The notes: generated by a model from the sequence alone, not told the origin. Counted from the stretch's first letter, positions 24,470-55,639 are shown. The stretch is 64,000 nt of DNA from Tenrec ecaudatus (GCF_050624435.1 NC_134535.1:126157731-126221730); one strand, 5' to 3'. Made by a program: numbers and translations.

Positions 24470-25652
24470 TTTATTGTGCCAACCTGGCCGATAGGAACAT
24501 GTGGGATTAATAAGGTCGCAGTTTGATTGGCAGGCAAAAAGATAAATGACTTGGCAAGGCCCGCCCCTCTCTCTCTCTTGCTCTCTGGTGATCAGACCAG
24601 CAGCGTGTGGCTGCTTTAGCTAGTTCTCTGCCTCAACTTATGAGCTACACTACCTGTGGGACAGCCAACGCGTGGATAGCATTGCTAGAGCTTGAGGTTC
24701 CTTCAAGACCTGCTTCTTCATTTTGCTGGTGTATACATTGCTTGAGCTTGAGGCTGCGGATCCTGTCATCTTGCATTGCTTGAGTTCAAGATCCCATTCA
24801 AACCTTCTTCACTAAGTTCCTGAGCTGCTGAATGTTGGTGACCCACTCTACTCTTTGCTGCCTGTGGCCAGACTGCCTACATTGATCTAAGGAAGACTCA
24901 GTTGTCTGCTTCCTTGACCTTGGACCCAGCAGCCCTCATGAGTTGAAGGACTTCCAGTGTATTAACTGTTCCACAGAAGTGAGTTGAACTGAGCCCTCTG
25001 TACTGCTGTGTGGACTAATTAGCTGTTATTTTATTTCATGCTGTATATATCTATCAATATAGATCTGTATTAGTCTGGGTACATTAGAGAAACAAATCCA
25101 CAGAAAACTCATATGTATGAGAAAGAGTTTTATATAAGGGTAAGAGCACATCAAGAAAACAACCGAACCCAATGCTGCCCAAGCCCACAAGTCTAACATT
25201 ACCCATATGTTCAACACCATTCCACAAAGCCCTCCTCCATCTCACAAAACAGATGCAATGATGCCAACTGTAGTGGGAAAGCTGAGTCAGTGAATGTGTA
25301 AGCATCTCAGTGCTGGCAGGAGTCTCTACATGGCTGCTCCAGCACCCAGGGCTGCATCAGGGTAGGTGGTCCATGTGGCTTCTCCTCATGGAAGTCTTCC
25401 AGGAAGTGAACCTTGCCAGCTGAAGCATGAACTGGCTAAGGCAGCTGCACCCTGGTCCGACCATCAGAAAGAAAGAGACCCGAGAACTAGAAAGGCAAGG
25501 CTCACCGAGCCATTTATCTTTCTGCCCTTCCTTTAACCCCACATCTGTTTATTGGCCAGGTTGGCACAATAAACTTTAACTATATCAATATATATATATA
25601 TATATTCATAAGTGTCCTGGTTTTTTGTCTCTAGGGAACCCTATCTAACACA
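24470..25652 (+). repeat. Family A-related repeat, split by a nested copy
   Basis: Starts TTTATTGTGCCAACCTGGCC like the other family members and resumes after an inserted reverse copy (25069-25571), ending ...CCTATCTAACACA. It sits inside a decayed L1 ORF2 (23.1-29.4 kb), so the order is L1, then this repeat, then the nested copy. Confidence 0.5.
25069..25571 (-). repeat. Family A repeat, nested copy 4
   Basis: Very similar to 3713-4238 in the same orientation (GTATTAGTCTGGGTA ... CACAATAAACT). It interrupts the related element at 24470-25652; AT-rich ATCAATATA sequence is found on both sides. Confidence 0.65.
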
Positions 25653-28600
25653 CCCCAAATCTCTCAGGATCACTGGGGAGAGGGATGGAACAAACTTAAG
25701 GGGCCTACTGCAGGACTTACATAGAATATCAAGTATAATGAGGAGTCACACACAGCAGAAGACAAGATAGATGATGTGGGCATGCTGAAATTACATCACT
25801 TATGCACATCAAAAGACTTCATCAGGAGAGTGAAATGAGAGCCCACACTTTGTACCAACACATCAGACTAAGGGCTAATTACTAAACTATACAGAACTCT
25901 ACAACAACTCAATAAGAAAATAACAAGAGACCAAATTAAGAAACGGGAAAAATACATGAACAACTAGTTCACCAAAACTGAAGTACACATGGCTAACAAA
26001 CACATGGAAAATTGCTCATGATCACTAGCCATCAGAAAGATGCAAATTTAAACCACCATAAGATACCACTTTATACCCACAATGCTAGCCCAAATTTTTT
26101 TTTAAAAACCAGAAAACTACAAATGCTGGAGAGGATGTGCAGAGATTGGAACTTGTACGCATTGTTAGTCCACTTGTAAATACATACTGTCAATATGGAA
26201 AACAATATGGTGATACTTAAAACAACTGGAACTTGAAATCCCATATGATCCAGCAATACCACTATTAGGCATTTACCTTAAAGAAATGAGACACAACATG
26301 ATTGCAGGTATGATCTCCTATGTTCATAGCAGCACAGTTCACAATAGCAAGAAACAGGAAGCAACCCAAATGCCCAGCAGCATAAAAATGGATAAAGAAA
26401 TGATGATGCACACATACAATGGAATCCGATGCATCCCAAATGACCAGTGATGAAAACATGAAATACCTCATGACACAGACAGACCTGGAAACCATTACGC
26501 TGAGTGACGTAAGTCAACAAAAGGACAAGTGTTGCGTGAGTCCACTACCATAAATAAACACCAGTTGAACAGCTATTAGGGACCAATTCCTGAATAAAAG
26601 GGGAGAAAGCTACCTACTGGCCATGAACCATACATCACCTCCCTTTTATGCGCCTCACAAGAGCCATCTTGAGGAGGAGGAGACCTCACGCTGTCTGGGG
26701 TCACTCCTTCAAGAGGGGGGAAATGGGAGAAGACCATCCACGTGGGGCTGTACAGTACCAAGACAAGTCTGGGAAAAATCCGTGGGCCCCTACGGGAATG
26801 GAAGGAGAGCCTTTCCAGACAATCAAGCCAAGACCAGGGGAGAGGAGCGTCTACAGGAGACACTGCTAATTCTGTTGGTGAGTATGGTGGGTGATGGGGG
26901 AGAAGGAACCAATGATTGCAGAGAATGTAAAGAGGCAATGGGCAAGATTTTATGTTCCTGGGCACACACTACAAATACATTTCTACCCAACCCTTGGTGA
27001 ACCATGTCATGGACTAATAAACATCAAGATGACCTTGAATGCTGGCCTTGCGGGCAGCATGGCATAACACAAGGGCTAAACCAGAAGAACTTAACATAGA
27101 GGCCTAGCTGAATGAACTGAGCCCTGCCTCAAAGGTGCCTGAACCCTTGAGCTAAAGACTGAGGTACTTGGAGGGGAGAGGAAGCAGAGAGTGGCCATCC
27201 TGGACCTGTGGACTTGGTGGTCATTGGACCTAGGAGAGAACCCAGGCTTGGTGGTGTCCAATGGAAAGGAACCCAGAATCACCATATATTTAGCACTTCA
27301 TGGCCCTCTCGATGGCAGTGATATGGCAGGCTTCGATCTGTTGGGCAGGGATCTGCACTTGGAAGAATTGATCCAGGAAGTTTCCCCCCTGGCACCAAGC
27401 CCCATGCGTAGGGTAAACAGAGCTCAATTGCATGGGAGATCCAACTGTGCAGGACAACAACTCATAGGGGCGGCTCACAGTGGCACTGTGCTCCCATAGA
27501 CTCCTCATGCTGACGGTGTCCAAAGTGCACGTCATTAGGAAAATTGATGTTACCAGTGCAATTGCCTTCTACCCAGGGGGATGATTGTCAATGTTTTGCT
27601 TTTCTGTTTCTATGGATTTTTGTTTTCCTGCCTTTTGTTTGCTTGTTTTTGTTTGCTTTTTGTTGTTGTTGTCTGATAATTGGTTTGTTGCTATTGTTGG
27701 GATAGTTGGGTCTTATGGGATTTTGATTTTATCATAATATGACAGTCAAAGTAAACCCGAGTCATGCATATCTCAGGGACAAGCAGATGAATTCTGGGCC
27801 CCCACTGAACTCTAGCCCCAATCCTAGAACAGTTGGTTTTTATAACATGGCCCTGCTCGATACTCACCTTCATGAAATGATCACTGAAGATAAGGATGAT
27901 ACAGCAAAGTGTGGTGAAGAAAGTAGATGGTACCCAGCTATCATCAGAATAGTGTCTGGGGTCTTAAAGGCTTGTATTCAAATAAGCAGCCATCTAAGCA
28001 AGGAGTTAACTAAGTCCACATGGAAGAAGCACAGCAGCTTGTGTGATCCAAACACAACAATAACAAAATTCAAATACGACAAAGAGAATAATATCAGAGC
28101 CGAATTGTGAACACCCAATTTGTAGAAGACTGGGGAGGACAGTGGGAGCCCAAAACCAATCTGCAGAGTATCTAGTCAGTTTAAGAAGCTTCAAGATCCC
28201 CTCTAGCCACAGGTACGGGTCTCGAACAGCTTTACTATCAGAGATCATTGTAATCATGATTTTGCTGGATCAAACTTGATGCTTGATCAATTGACCTCTG
28301 TCTTGACTCAAATTGGCTCTAGCTAAAGCTTCCAGCACTTAATGCTAGCCCTAATCAAAAAACAATTAGTTCTTATGACATGGCCCGGCTCCCCGTTCAC
28401 CCGCTGAAGATATGGATGCTATACCAAAGTATGGTGAAGAAACTAGATGGTGTCTGGCTATGAGAAAGAGTAGTATGTGGGGTCTTAAAGGCGTGTCTTC
28501 AAACAAGCAGCCTTCTATGAGAAGTGTCAACTAAGTCCTCATGGAGGAAGCACACCACATTATTTATGATCCTTGGAGCAGAACTTCAATGAGGAACACC

Positions 28601-29424
28601 TGGCTGACAGTGGGAACCCAAAATTCACTTTCAAGGGCCACACACGGTTCAAGCCTGTGGTGAGTCCCCTCTGGTCATAGCCAAGGGATGTGAGCAGCCT
28701 TGTTATCTGACAAAGAGACTTGTAGACTCACCTGTGGCAGATGGAGTTGGGGTAAAATGTAAGATCACTGGTCTCCCATTTGATCCATTCTAAAGTTGTT
28801 TCAGTTAAAAAAGAAAGAGGAAAGGGAAGTATACATGGACTAAGCCGCTGGTAAATCCTTTCTGATCAGACACCAGGTCATTTGACACCTTAGCATTTGA
28901 TCTCCCTTTTGACCCATTTTTAATTTCTTCTAATTTTTAGTATTTTCTGCTCTCTTTTTCATTGAAGTTTTTCAGTTTTACTTTGATATTGGTGGTTGTG
29001 GGTTTTTTGTATGTTTTTCTGAATATTAAATCCAGATAGATAAATCTAGAGAGACAGTAATTTGATTAATGGTTTCTTGGGGGTGTGGTAGGGGAAGTTG
29101 GGGAAAATGGGGAGTTAATAACAATGATTACAAGAAAGAAGAAAATGAAATGCTTCCTCCCCCCCCCCCAACTACCATGATCCAAATTCTACCTTGAAAA
29201 AAAAGAAAAAATAGTCAATTCCTTGAGGACCAAAATAAACAAAACCAAAAAACCATAAGGCGGAAAAAGTCCTTATCAGACTATATTAAAATTTAAAGCA
29301 AAGAAAATGTTCTAAAATTGATTGTGATGATGACTGTATAACTCTCCTTCATAGGGCTGAACTATGGAATTATATGCAATGTGAACTATGCTAATAAAAC
29401 TGTTTTTTAAAAGCAATGAATAGT

Positions 29425-29880
29425 TACTTCTGAAGAAATGGCAAGAAGTCTGCACATTACTGATAACAATCTTATGACATTGAATATAAACTCATTATTG
29501 TGCACCATCAGTTACATATTAAGTTAAATGTATTCTTGGTAAGACTCAAATAATACCTAACAGATAATTATTTTAAAATATTTTAAATGATCAGTTACTA
29601 CTTAGTAACCGACACAAGTTGGCAGTTAAAATTTCCCATGTGGAACACTAGAAAGGATGATGCTTTTAAGAACAACTAATTGAATCAGTCGGAAAATGCT
29701 AACGGTTCAAAGAAACCACAAAACCTCAGAGACTTGAGATTTATGTAGTCCAGTGTCGGTCAGCAAGGGTGCTTCTCCCACACAATTATTATTCAAGTTT
29801 TATTCACCTTCACGGTGTGGTTTCACATTTTCTATTTATTTGCCATCTTATGTATTTCAGTCACGATGGAGCAGAGGGTG
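29425..29880. other. Intergenic, nothing assignable
   Basis: AT-rich, no frame and no recognised repeat. Confidence 0.4.
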
Positions 29881-30295
29881 GAAATGACACACCGCTTTTA
29901 ACTGTACCTACCCAGAAGACTTGGTGCGTTTGAGTGAGTGGTGATGCTGGAGAAGAACAGTGAAAGTACCAAGGACTGCCAAAAGGACCAACAGGTCCGT
30001 CTTGGAAGAGGTGTGGCCACAGTCCTCCTTGGAGGCAAGAATGGCGAGACTTCCTCTTACGTACTTTGGACGTATTGTTGGGAGACTAGTCCCTGGACAA
30101 GGACATCGTGCTTCATAGAGGAGCAGCGTAAAAGGAGAAGGCCCTGGACGAGACGGATTGACACCGTGGCTGCAACACTGGGTTCAAGCACAGGCGCCAT
30201 TAGGAAGCTGAGGCAGGACTGGGCAGTGTTTCACTCTGCTGTGCACGAGGTCCCTGTGAGTCGGGACCAGCTGGAGGGCACCTAACTACAGCACC
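29880..30295 (+). pseudogene. RTE LINE 3'-terminal coding fragment
   Basis: Longest RTE copy here. An open stretch of 115 codons (29938-30285) ends with a region like RRIDTVAATLGSS..QDWAVFHSA, parallel to the C terminus of RTE ORF2, and stops at the expected place. Two other copies of this end occur at 3515 and 10730. It lacks the endonuclease and RT domains, so it is a 5'-truncated relic. Confidence 0.7.
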
Positions 30296-30492
30296 ACCAC
30301 CCAGAAGTGAAATCCTTACTAAAGGTTCAGTTGGCAAGAATGAGTCATATGGGCCCATCTAGAGTCAGGAAGTTGGAAAGGCATCTTCCATGGGCCCAGG
30401 AAGCTGGGAACCTGGATATTGGTGAGTATTAACACCCACTGTCATAGTCCACTGCTCTGGCCCCGAAATATCCATTTGCTCTCTATTTTTCA

Positions 30493-31053
30493 TATGAGGG
30501 GTATCACAAAAAACTGATACTCATCTGTTATTTTGATGTGAGAGGGATAGTGCATTTGGAGTTTGTCCCACCAAAGCAGACTGCTAATCAAGCTATTTAG
30601 AGGTTCTGAAAAGGTTGCATAACCATGTATGACTAAAAAGGCTTGATTTGGGGCAGACAGCGGACTTGTTTTGCCACCACGACAACGCACCTGCTTTGGT
30701 AGTCATCTCAGTGCACCAGTTTGGGCCAAAAAAAAGTATGCCTCTAATGACCCACATACCTGACTCACTTGATCTCACTCTGTGGGACTTCTTGTTTCCA
30801 CAAATGAAGAGGGACATGAAAGGACAGTGATTTGACAATGTAGAAGAGGTGAAGGGAAAAAAGTGAGGGAGGTGCTGTCAGTCATCCAAACAGATGAGTT
30901 TGAAAAATGTTTCCAAGAACAGAATCACAGATTTGACAAATGTATTAAGTGTAATAGAGAGTACTTTGAAGGTAACAAGGTTGTTTTGTAAAAAAAAAAA
31001 AAATTAAATACATAGCTTTAAAAAAAACAAAATTTGGTACCCCTTCTTATGTA
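30493..31053 (+). mobile_element. Mariner-like DNA transposon fossil with transposase C-terminal remnant
   Basis: Degenerate inverted ends: GAGGGGTATCACAAA at the left, GGTACCCCTTC at the right. The open piece at 30648-30830 contains HHDNAPA (Asp codon 30681-30683) and further on LDLTLWDFLFPQM, the C-terminal part of a mariner DDD-type catalytic domain. The N-terminal two thirds is missing, so it is an internally deleted, dead copy. Confidence 0.7.
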
Positions 31054-31189
31054 GGACAGCTTTATCACTCTGCTAGGGAGACAACCCAAAACCCCACTCA
31101 GTCACTGAGGCAAGCTTCCAACCCAAGATATCCAGGAAATGCGCTAGCCTTTCCAAAGCTCAGTATACTTCTTGTGGTCTGTCAACTAA

Positions 31190-31470
31190 CAAACTAGACC
31201 CACGATAAATTCCCTACCCAGGATACAAAAGCAGGCTCTAGCAAACAAAAAGACGGACATCCGTTCTGGACGGGGAAAGGAGAATGGCACAAGTAAGAAG
31301 GTCCTGGATGGAATGAGAGAAACGTGGGGCTGAGAGACTGGGCTTGCTGGTGAGACAGCTGCTGGAACCTCGGAGGCTAAGGCCCTTCGCCACCCTTCAG
31401 GTCTGGAACTGCACTCACGCTGGCAGCTCAATTACCAGCCAAACAATAGACAGATGTGTAAGAGGCACAG
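31190..31470 (+). repeat. Family C repeat (unclassified)
   Basis: Contains AAGAAGGTCCTGGATGGAAT, GGCCCTTCGCCACCCTTCAG and CCAAACAATAGACAG, also seen in diverged form at 1090-1320 and 39840-40010. Confidence 0.4.
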
Positions 31471-31859
31471 GAACATTCGTGAGGTTGGCACATGTTAAAG
31501 TGATTTGAGTTGAAAAAAGTCACAGTTCAGAAGGACTGGGGAAAGAGTGGAAACAGACACATGATGTTATACTGAAGGAAGGGCAATGAATGAAACAGAG
31601 TTTAAGTTTGGTTTTGTTTTAATGGGTGGCACATGGCAGTAATAGGTCCCTAATAGTTCTGGAAACCCTCTGGACCACGCATGATGAATGACTCTGCCCT
31701 AAAAGTACAGAAGTCCTTTAAATAGGCCCTCCTTCTGTTCTCTGGGACCCTCCTGTCCCTTGTTCCTTGTGGCCACTGATCCGCCCTCTGGGTGTGTCTT
31801 CTTTGTCAATTATCTCTTGGGCCACCTCTGAAGTGGACAATGACGTGTGTGCCTCCAGT

Positions 31860-32270
31860 TCATGGCTGCTGTTCGGGCCATCACTAATTCGGTTCTGACT
31901 CATAGTGACCCCGGCGTACAATAAAAGGAATGCCTGTCCAGTCCGGCATCAACCTCCCAGTCATTGCTGTTTGCACTCCTTGTGGAAGCCAGGCTATCAA
32001 TCCATCTCATACAGCCTCTTCCCCTTTTTCACTCTCTACCAAGCATGATCACCTTCTCCAAAGACCGGTTGCTTCTGATAACCTGTCCAAAGTACTTGAG
32101 ACCACAGGCTCACCAGTTTCACATCTAAGGAGGCCTCAGGCTGACTTGTAAAGGCAGATTGGCGTGTTCTTCTGGAAGACCATTCCATCTTCTTCACCAC
32201 AGCTCAAGCCAACAGCACTCAGTCTGCACGTCCAGGAACCACCAACCTTCCGCTGACACTCAAGCCAACT
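31860..32270 (-). repeat. RTE LINE fragment, antisense
   Basis: Sequence such as CCAAGCATGATCACCTTCTC and GATAACCTGTCCAAAGTAC is the antisense of an afrotherian RTE ORF. Diverged; the left edge overlaps a short SINE-like piece. Confidence 0.5.
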
Positions 32271-32294
32271 GGCCACACCACATGCAGGAACCTT

Positions 32295-32480
32295 TTTTAG
32301 GCAATGTAACTCACCTATCACGCAATTCAATAGTTCAAGGGTACTGAGCAGTTCTGTGCAATCACTACAAATTTAGAACATTCTCTTCTTCCTTGTACTC
32401 ATTAGTGTCCCATCCCCCTCCAAGCCTCCCTGCCATGTCCCTAGGTAATTATTAATCCAGTTGCTGACCCTGTAGATTTA
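32295..32480. repeat. Probable L1 3' UTR fragment
   Basis: TCAATAGTTCAAGGGTACTG and TTCTTCCTTGTACTCATTAG resemble the fragment at 6110-6200. Confidence 0.35.
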
Positions 32481-32619
32481 CCTCTCCTAGATTTCAGACA
32501 GAAAAAAAATCAAGATTTTAAAAATGACACACAAAAAAAACATAAAAGCTTCCAATGAAAAAGAAAAGCCATAAAATACTAAAAACTGGAACAAATTCAA
32601 AATAGATCAAACTAAAAAA

Positions 32620-32800
32620 AAAAAAATCTCACCACCATCGTGTAGATGCTGACTCATAGCAACCCTGTAACAGGGTAGACCATTTACTCTTTACGGGAGT
32701 AGAAAGCCCCATCTCCCTCCCCATGAGTGGTAGCTAAGAATTGCTGACCTTGCAGTTTATCAGCCTAACACACAAATCATTACACAACCACGGCTCCTCA
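32620..32800 (-). repeat. AfroSINE (antisense)
   Basis: GATGCTGACTCATAGCAACC ... ACAACCACGGCTCCT. Confidence 0.7.
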
Positions 32801-32809
32801 AACGGGCCA

Positions 32810-32955
32810 AAACTTACCGCCTCAAGCCAAAGCTGACTCACAGGGAGCCCCCGCGGGTCTCTGGGCGGTCTTTCTCCCTCTGAGCTGCTGTTGCTTCGGA
32901 CTGCTGGCTTTGTGGGTCACGGCCCAGGGTGCAGCCACTGCACCCCCAAGCAATC
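32810..32955 (-). repeat. AfroSINE fragment (antisense)
   Basis: CAAAGCTGACTCACAGGGAG, TCTCCCTCTGAGCTGCTG, then a decayed head. It follows directly on the previous copy in the same orientation. Confidence 0.6.
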
Positions 32956-33509
32956 CAAAGTAGGTCATGAGGGAGATCGATTAAGGCGTTATGCCTTAAA
33001 CTGGCCAACTTGAAAACGCTTCCTGAGAGCAGGGCTCAACACATCTCTGGACTAGCGTCAAAAGCCAATTTTGGGGGGGCCCTGTGAGTGGATCTGGGGC
33101 TCCCACTGTCAACCACAGCCTTCTACAAGCTGACTGTTCAGAATGTAAGCTCATCGTTCCCTCCCATGGATTTGTACTTTATTATTATAAGCCTTGGATC
33201 ACACAGGCTGGTACTTTTAACCTTTATATGACACCCTGTTTTCCTTGGGGGCAGCAAACAGAGTAAAGGTCTGTGATTGCTAAACACTGTCCCTTTCACT
33301 GGAACATCAGCGCCATGACGAGGGACACCCTGCCCATCTTATTCATACCACCACTGAGCACATAATTAGCTTCTTCAGGATGATTAGCCAGACGGATAAT
33401 TAATCTTCCAATGCGATCTTGAAGACAGAAGAGGAAAACTACTGAATACCAATTCTCCAAACACCAACCCACCTTCCACCCCTGACCTTCACAACCAGCA
33501 ACGAGCTTC

Positions 33510-34726
33510 AAACCCGTGTCAGCTGTTTATTATTCATACAAATATTTTACATTTTTATTTTTAAATCATATACACATTCATACAGAGAAAAATACATTTC
33601 AGGATGGAACTTTGAGACCATGGTAGTTATTTTTCTTTTAAAAATCTCTCTGATCATTAGCTACTGAAGACAAGGCAAAAGGCTTAGCAGTCATTTCTGG
33701 GGCTTGCATATCTTGCAGGAACATTGAGAAGAATCCAAAAGGCTGCTTCATCTTCACCTTGTGAGGTAACAGGGAGGCGGACTTGCTTACCCTCTCCCCT
33801 AGAAACATGTCAAGAAGGACGACAAAGGCTTACAGTAACACTGGTGCCCGTCTTTGAAAGAATTTGGCAAGGCTGCAATCCGTAAACTTCCCAGAACTCG
33901 CTCAACTCCCACAAACGGGCCTTTGTAAGAGGTGGGTTTGCTGCACCACAGCGGCGGCATCCTGCTCCTAGGGTCCTCCCACCAAAGCCCCTAGAACAGA
34001 GCCCTGGATCTGACCCCATCTGGTCCCCTCTAGTTTCCATCCTCCCAGCGACCACCCCCCACACTGAAGCATTGGGCCCTGGCCCACTGATGACCCACAT
34101 CTAAGCTTCTGAGCACGCCCACAATGATGAGGACACCAGCAATGTCTGCTTGCAGTGCCGTGCAGGGAATCTGAGCAGAAGGTCAAGTACACCAGAACCA
34201 TGAACACCTCTCCCAAAGGTGAGCTCCGCTCGAGAGTCCAGTCAACACACGCCTTATCCCAGCTGTCGTCATCATTGTGAGAGGGGCCATGGCAGGAGAG
34301 CCTTCAACACATAACTGACTACAGATGCTACACTATCAACTCCCAAGAAAGGGGGAACGGGACACAACAGACGTTACAGATGGTGTAGGCCCTGTGAGAA
34401 ATGGCAGCTGATGACAGATACCCTCTATCTTTGGGCCCTACCCAAAAAGCAGCACCAAGAAAGGGCATGACGGGCAGAGAGATCAGTCGCTGGATGTGGA
34501 CGCGGCCCTGGAAGTGCCAAGGACAGAGAGCACACAGCTCCCTTTCCTACCATCACGTAGGGACTGGAACACGGGCTACCGGACCCTATACTGAGGCAAC
34601 TCCTGAGAGGTCGTACCGCTAACGGTCATCAGCCCACCCCCTTGGCAGGCCCATTTGGGGAGAGGGAGTCACAGCCAGCGCGGGGACCCCTCCGGGCAGA
34701 CACTCACAGGGCAGCCCATCCCACTG
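33510..34726 (-). other. PEX5: PEX5 3' UTR with poly(A) signals
   Basis: The sequence downstream of the stop codon is mostly non-repetitive. Two AATAAA signals sit on the minus strand (33554-33559 and 33527-33532), giving a 3' UTR of about 1.2 kb, close to the human length. The cleavage site is estimated 10-25 bases beyond the second signal. No other gene is visible here. Confidence 0.55.
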
Positions 34727-53659
<18,933 letters not shown>

Positions 53660-53759
53660 TCAGGTCGCCTATGGGGGAGGCTATGCGACCCTCCACACCA
53701 GTGCCTTTTACTGGGACCCCACCTCTGCCTGGAGTTCACGGGGAGGCGAGGCCTGCCCC

Positions 53760-54360
53760 CCACCCCAACCCTCTCAAAGGACACAGTCTTCAGCCTGGAC
53801 CTCTGGGGGTGTGGGGGGGGGGGGCGTGGGCCTCCACCTCCTGGCCTCAGCCAGCTGGACCCGGGCAGCAGCCGCCCCCAGGGAGGTGGCCTCGACCTTA
53901 CAGGTCCGTGGTCCACGGAGGACACTTCCCCAGCTGGGCTGCACAGGGGCACTGTCCAGGAAAGGGGCGTGGGGGGCTGTAAAAACGCCCGACCTTAACC
54001 CCAGTCCCTGGCACTACGGGCCACCCCTGCCCTTTAAATCGCCCGGACCCCTCTCTCGGGAGGACCCGGCCACCGCCCCCCCTCCCTGGGCCCCGGCCGC
54101 CTCGGACAAAGGCGGGGAGCCGGGGGTCTTGCCGCGCGCCCTTCGGGCCCAGCGCTCACCGCCGCGCGCCGCGCAGCAGGACCTGCCGTGGCACCTGGTG
54201 CGGACGGGGGGAGGGGCGGCGGGGGTGGGGCTCCGCCTTAAAGGGGCCTGGACGGCCCGCGGAAGCGGTTGGAGGGGGCGGGGCCGCCAGGGGCGACGCT
54301 GCGTCGTGGGCGGAGCCTATTCTTAAAGGGGACGCGCTCCTGGAAGGACAACCGCCTGGG
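53760..54360. promoter_or_regulatory. GC-rich PEX5 promoter / CpG island
   Basis: The sequence is strongly GC-rich and CpG-dense, unlike everything around it, and covers the predicted first exon. GC-box (SP1-like) motifs occur at 54274-54285 (GGGGGCGGGGCC) and 54306-54317 (GTGGGCGGAGCC). A CCAAT box on the minus strand lies further upstream at about 54824-54828. I see no clear TATA box, which fits a housekeeping gene such as PEX5. A run of ten G residues occurs near 53814-53823. Confidence 0.6.
54160..54300 (-). other. PEX5: PEX5 non-coding exon 1 (5' UTR), 5' end approximate
   Basis: The start codon at 53579-53581 follows a splice acceptor 16 bases upstream (AG at 53598-53599), so the 5' UTR must begin in an upstream exon. 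The best donor on the minus strand is GCG|GTGAGCGCT with the last exon base at 54160, inside the GC-rich block. Only the 3' edge is supported; the transcription start is a guess within the CpG-rich region. Intron 1 would run 53598-54159. Confidence 0.45.
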
Positions 54361-54476
54361 CTACCTGTCCAGGAAGAGCTCTCACCTGCCGACTCCGGTT
54401 TGCGTGGGGGAAGGCTCAAAGGACAACGGGGGACTTCCCAGACTTGGAAGGGGAAGAAAGGCCTCGGTTGCCACGT

Positions 54477-54536
54477 TCAGCTACCTCTATTCTTCCTGGG
54501 GGCACATCAGCTACCTCTATTCTTCCTGGGGGCACA
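54477..54536 (+). repeat. Perfect 30-bp tandem duplication upstream of PEX5
   Basis: Two identical 30-bp units, 54477-54506 and 54507-54536, starting TCAGCTACCTCTATTC and ending GGGGGCACA. About 200-350 bases upstream of the predicted first exon. Confidence 0.97.
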
Positions 54537-54909
54537 AGATGACCCCAAAAGATTCGCTGCCTTTTCCGGACCTCAGTTTCCCCCTCCAAAATGGGATCTG
54601 CCAGTTTTCCCAAGCCTCGAAAGCAAAGCGGGAAAGAGGATCACCCTAAGGCGGGGACTCGAGGAAGGTGGTCAAATCCGGGACCTCCTTCAGCCTCTCC
54701 CGTCGGCCCCCCCTTCCTAACTCCGCGTCCAGGGATCGCGTCACAGTCTCCATGGAGACACGGGTCTTCAGCCAATCCCTTCGCCACTCTTCTCCCTGGG
54801 GAAAGGACCAGACCCAGAGACTAAAATTGGGTCCGACGCATCCTGAAACCTCAAGATGGTAATGTGCAAGGTACAAGTGCAATGAGCCATTCCCCGCCGT
54901 CGCTAGTGG

Positions 54910-54918
54910 TCAAGGTCA
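54910..54918 (+). promoter_or_regulatory. TCAAGGTCA nuclear-receptor half-site 1
   Basis: Exact TCAAGGTCA, the ERR/SF-1 type extended half-site, about 0.7 kb upstream of PEX5 exon 1. Candidate only. Confidence 0.3.
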
Positions 54919-55046
54919 ACCTGGTAACCGTATTCCCCACTCCTGGGAAAAATCAGACCTGCTGCTAGGCATGCTGTTAATGTGAAATGTGAACCTAAGC
55001 CGCAGGCCCCAACCATCTGCCAGGGAATTGGCTCGTCTGTCAAACC

Positions 55047-55055
55047 TCAAGGTCA
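55047..55055 (+). promoter_or_regulatory. TCAAGGTCA nuclear-receptor half-site 2
   Basis: A second exact copy 137 bp from the first. Candidate only. Confidence 0.3.
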
Positions 55056-55454
55056 CTGGGAAATAAACTCTGGTCCCTCACCTGGCGCCAAGACCACTGG
55101 AGTCCTGGTATCAAATTACAGGGCTTGAGGGGCTTGGGGCAGCGAGTGAGCAGGAAGAGGGGAAATCTGGCTGCACAAAAGTTCCATTCCTGCCCAGGGT
55201 GCATGGAGGAGGCAGGCCTGCCCAAGGGGTAGTGGCCCAGGAAGAAAGTGGAGCTGCCCTAACACCTGAGGGGAACAGGTTAATGAGACAAACTTGAGCG
55301 CGTGTACAGTTGCTCCTTTTCTTTGACTCTTTATCAACTTTCAGAGGCTCAGTACCCATCCTCCATTGGAGTACACTAATCCAGGCCCTTGCATCTCCAC
55401 TGCTCTCAGGCTGCCTTTTTAAGAAAAACACCATAATAAACACACACACACAAC

Positions 55455-55622
55455 TCAGTACCACCACCAAGTTTATTCCAACTCATAGTGACCCTACAGA
55501 ACAAGGTAGAATGACCTCTGGGCTTCCAAACTATAATGCTTTATGGGAGAGGTGGGTGGTTTCGAACTGCTGACCTTGTGGTTAGCAGCCCAGTGAGCAA
55601 CCCACTAGCCAGCAGAGCTCTT
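55455..55622 (-). repeat. AfroSINE (antisense)
   Basis: CACCAAGTTTATTCCAACTC, CATAGTGACCCTACAG, GAACTGCTGACCTTGTGGTT. Preceded by (CA)n at 55440-55453. Confidence 0.75.
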
Positions 55623-55639
55623 TAAGAAAAATACTAGGT

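Larger units (their letters stand above)
23100..29420 (+). mobile_element. Decayed L1 retrotransposon (ORF2 part and 3' UTR), with insertions
   Basis: Begins in ORF2 reverse transcriptase (about 23150), continues through the ORF2 C-terminal coding region (24170-24440, then 25660-26580) into a long 3' UTR (26580-29420) that ends ATGCTAATAAAACTG plus A-rich tail. Inserted into it are a SPIN element (23818-24009) and the family A repeats (24470-25652). Many frameshifts and stops. The 3' UTR seems to contain a partial internal repeat: 27790-28110 resembles 28350-28560. Confidence 0.75.

Noticed and set aside
26623-27000. 125-codon plus-strand frame
   Set aside because: Lies in an L1 3' UTR; no similarity to L1 proteins and overlapping minus frames of equal length.
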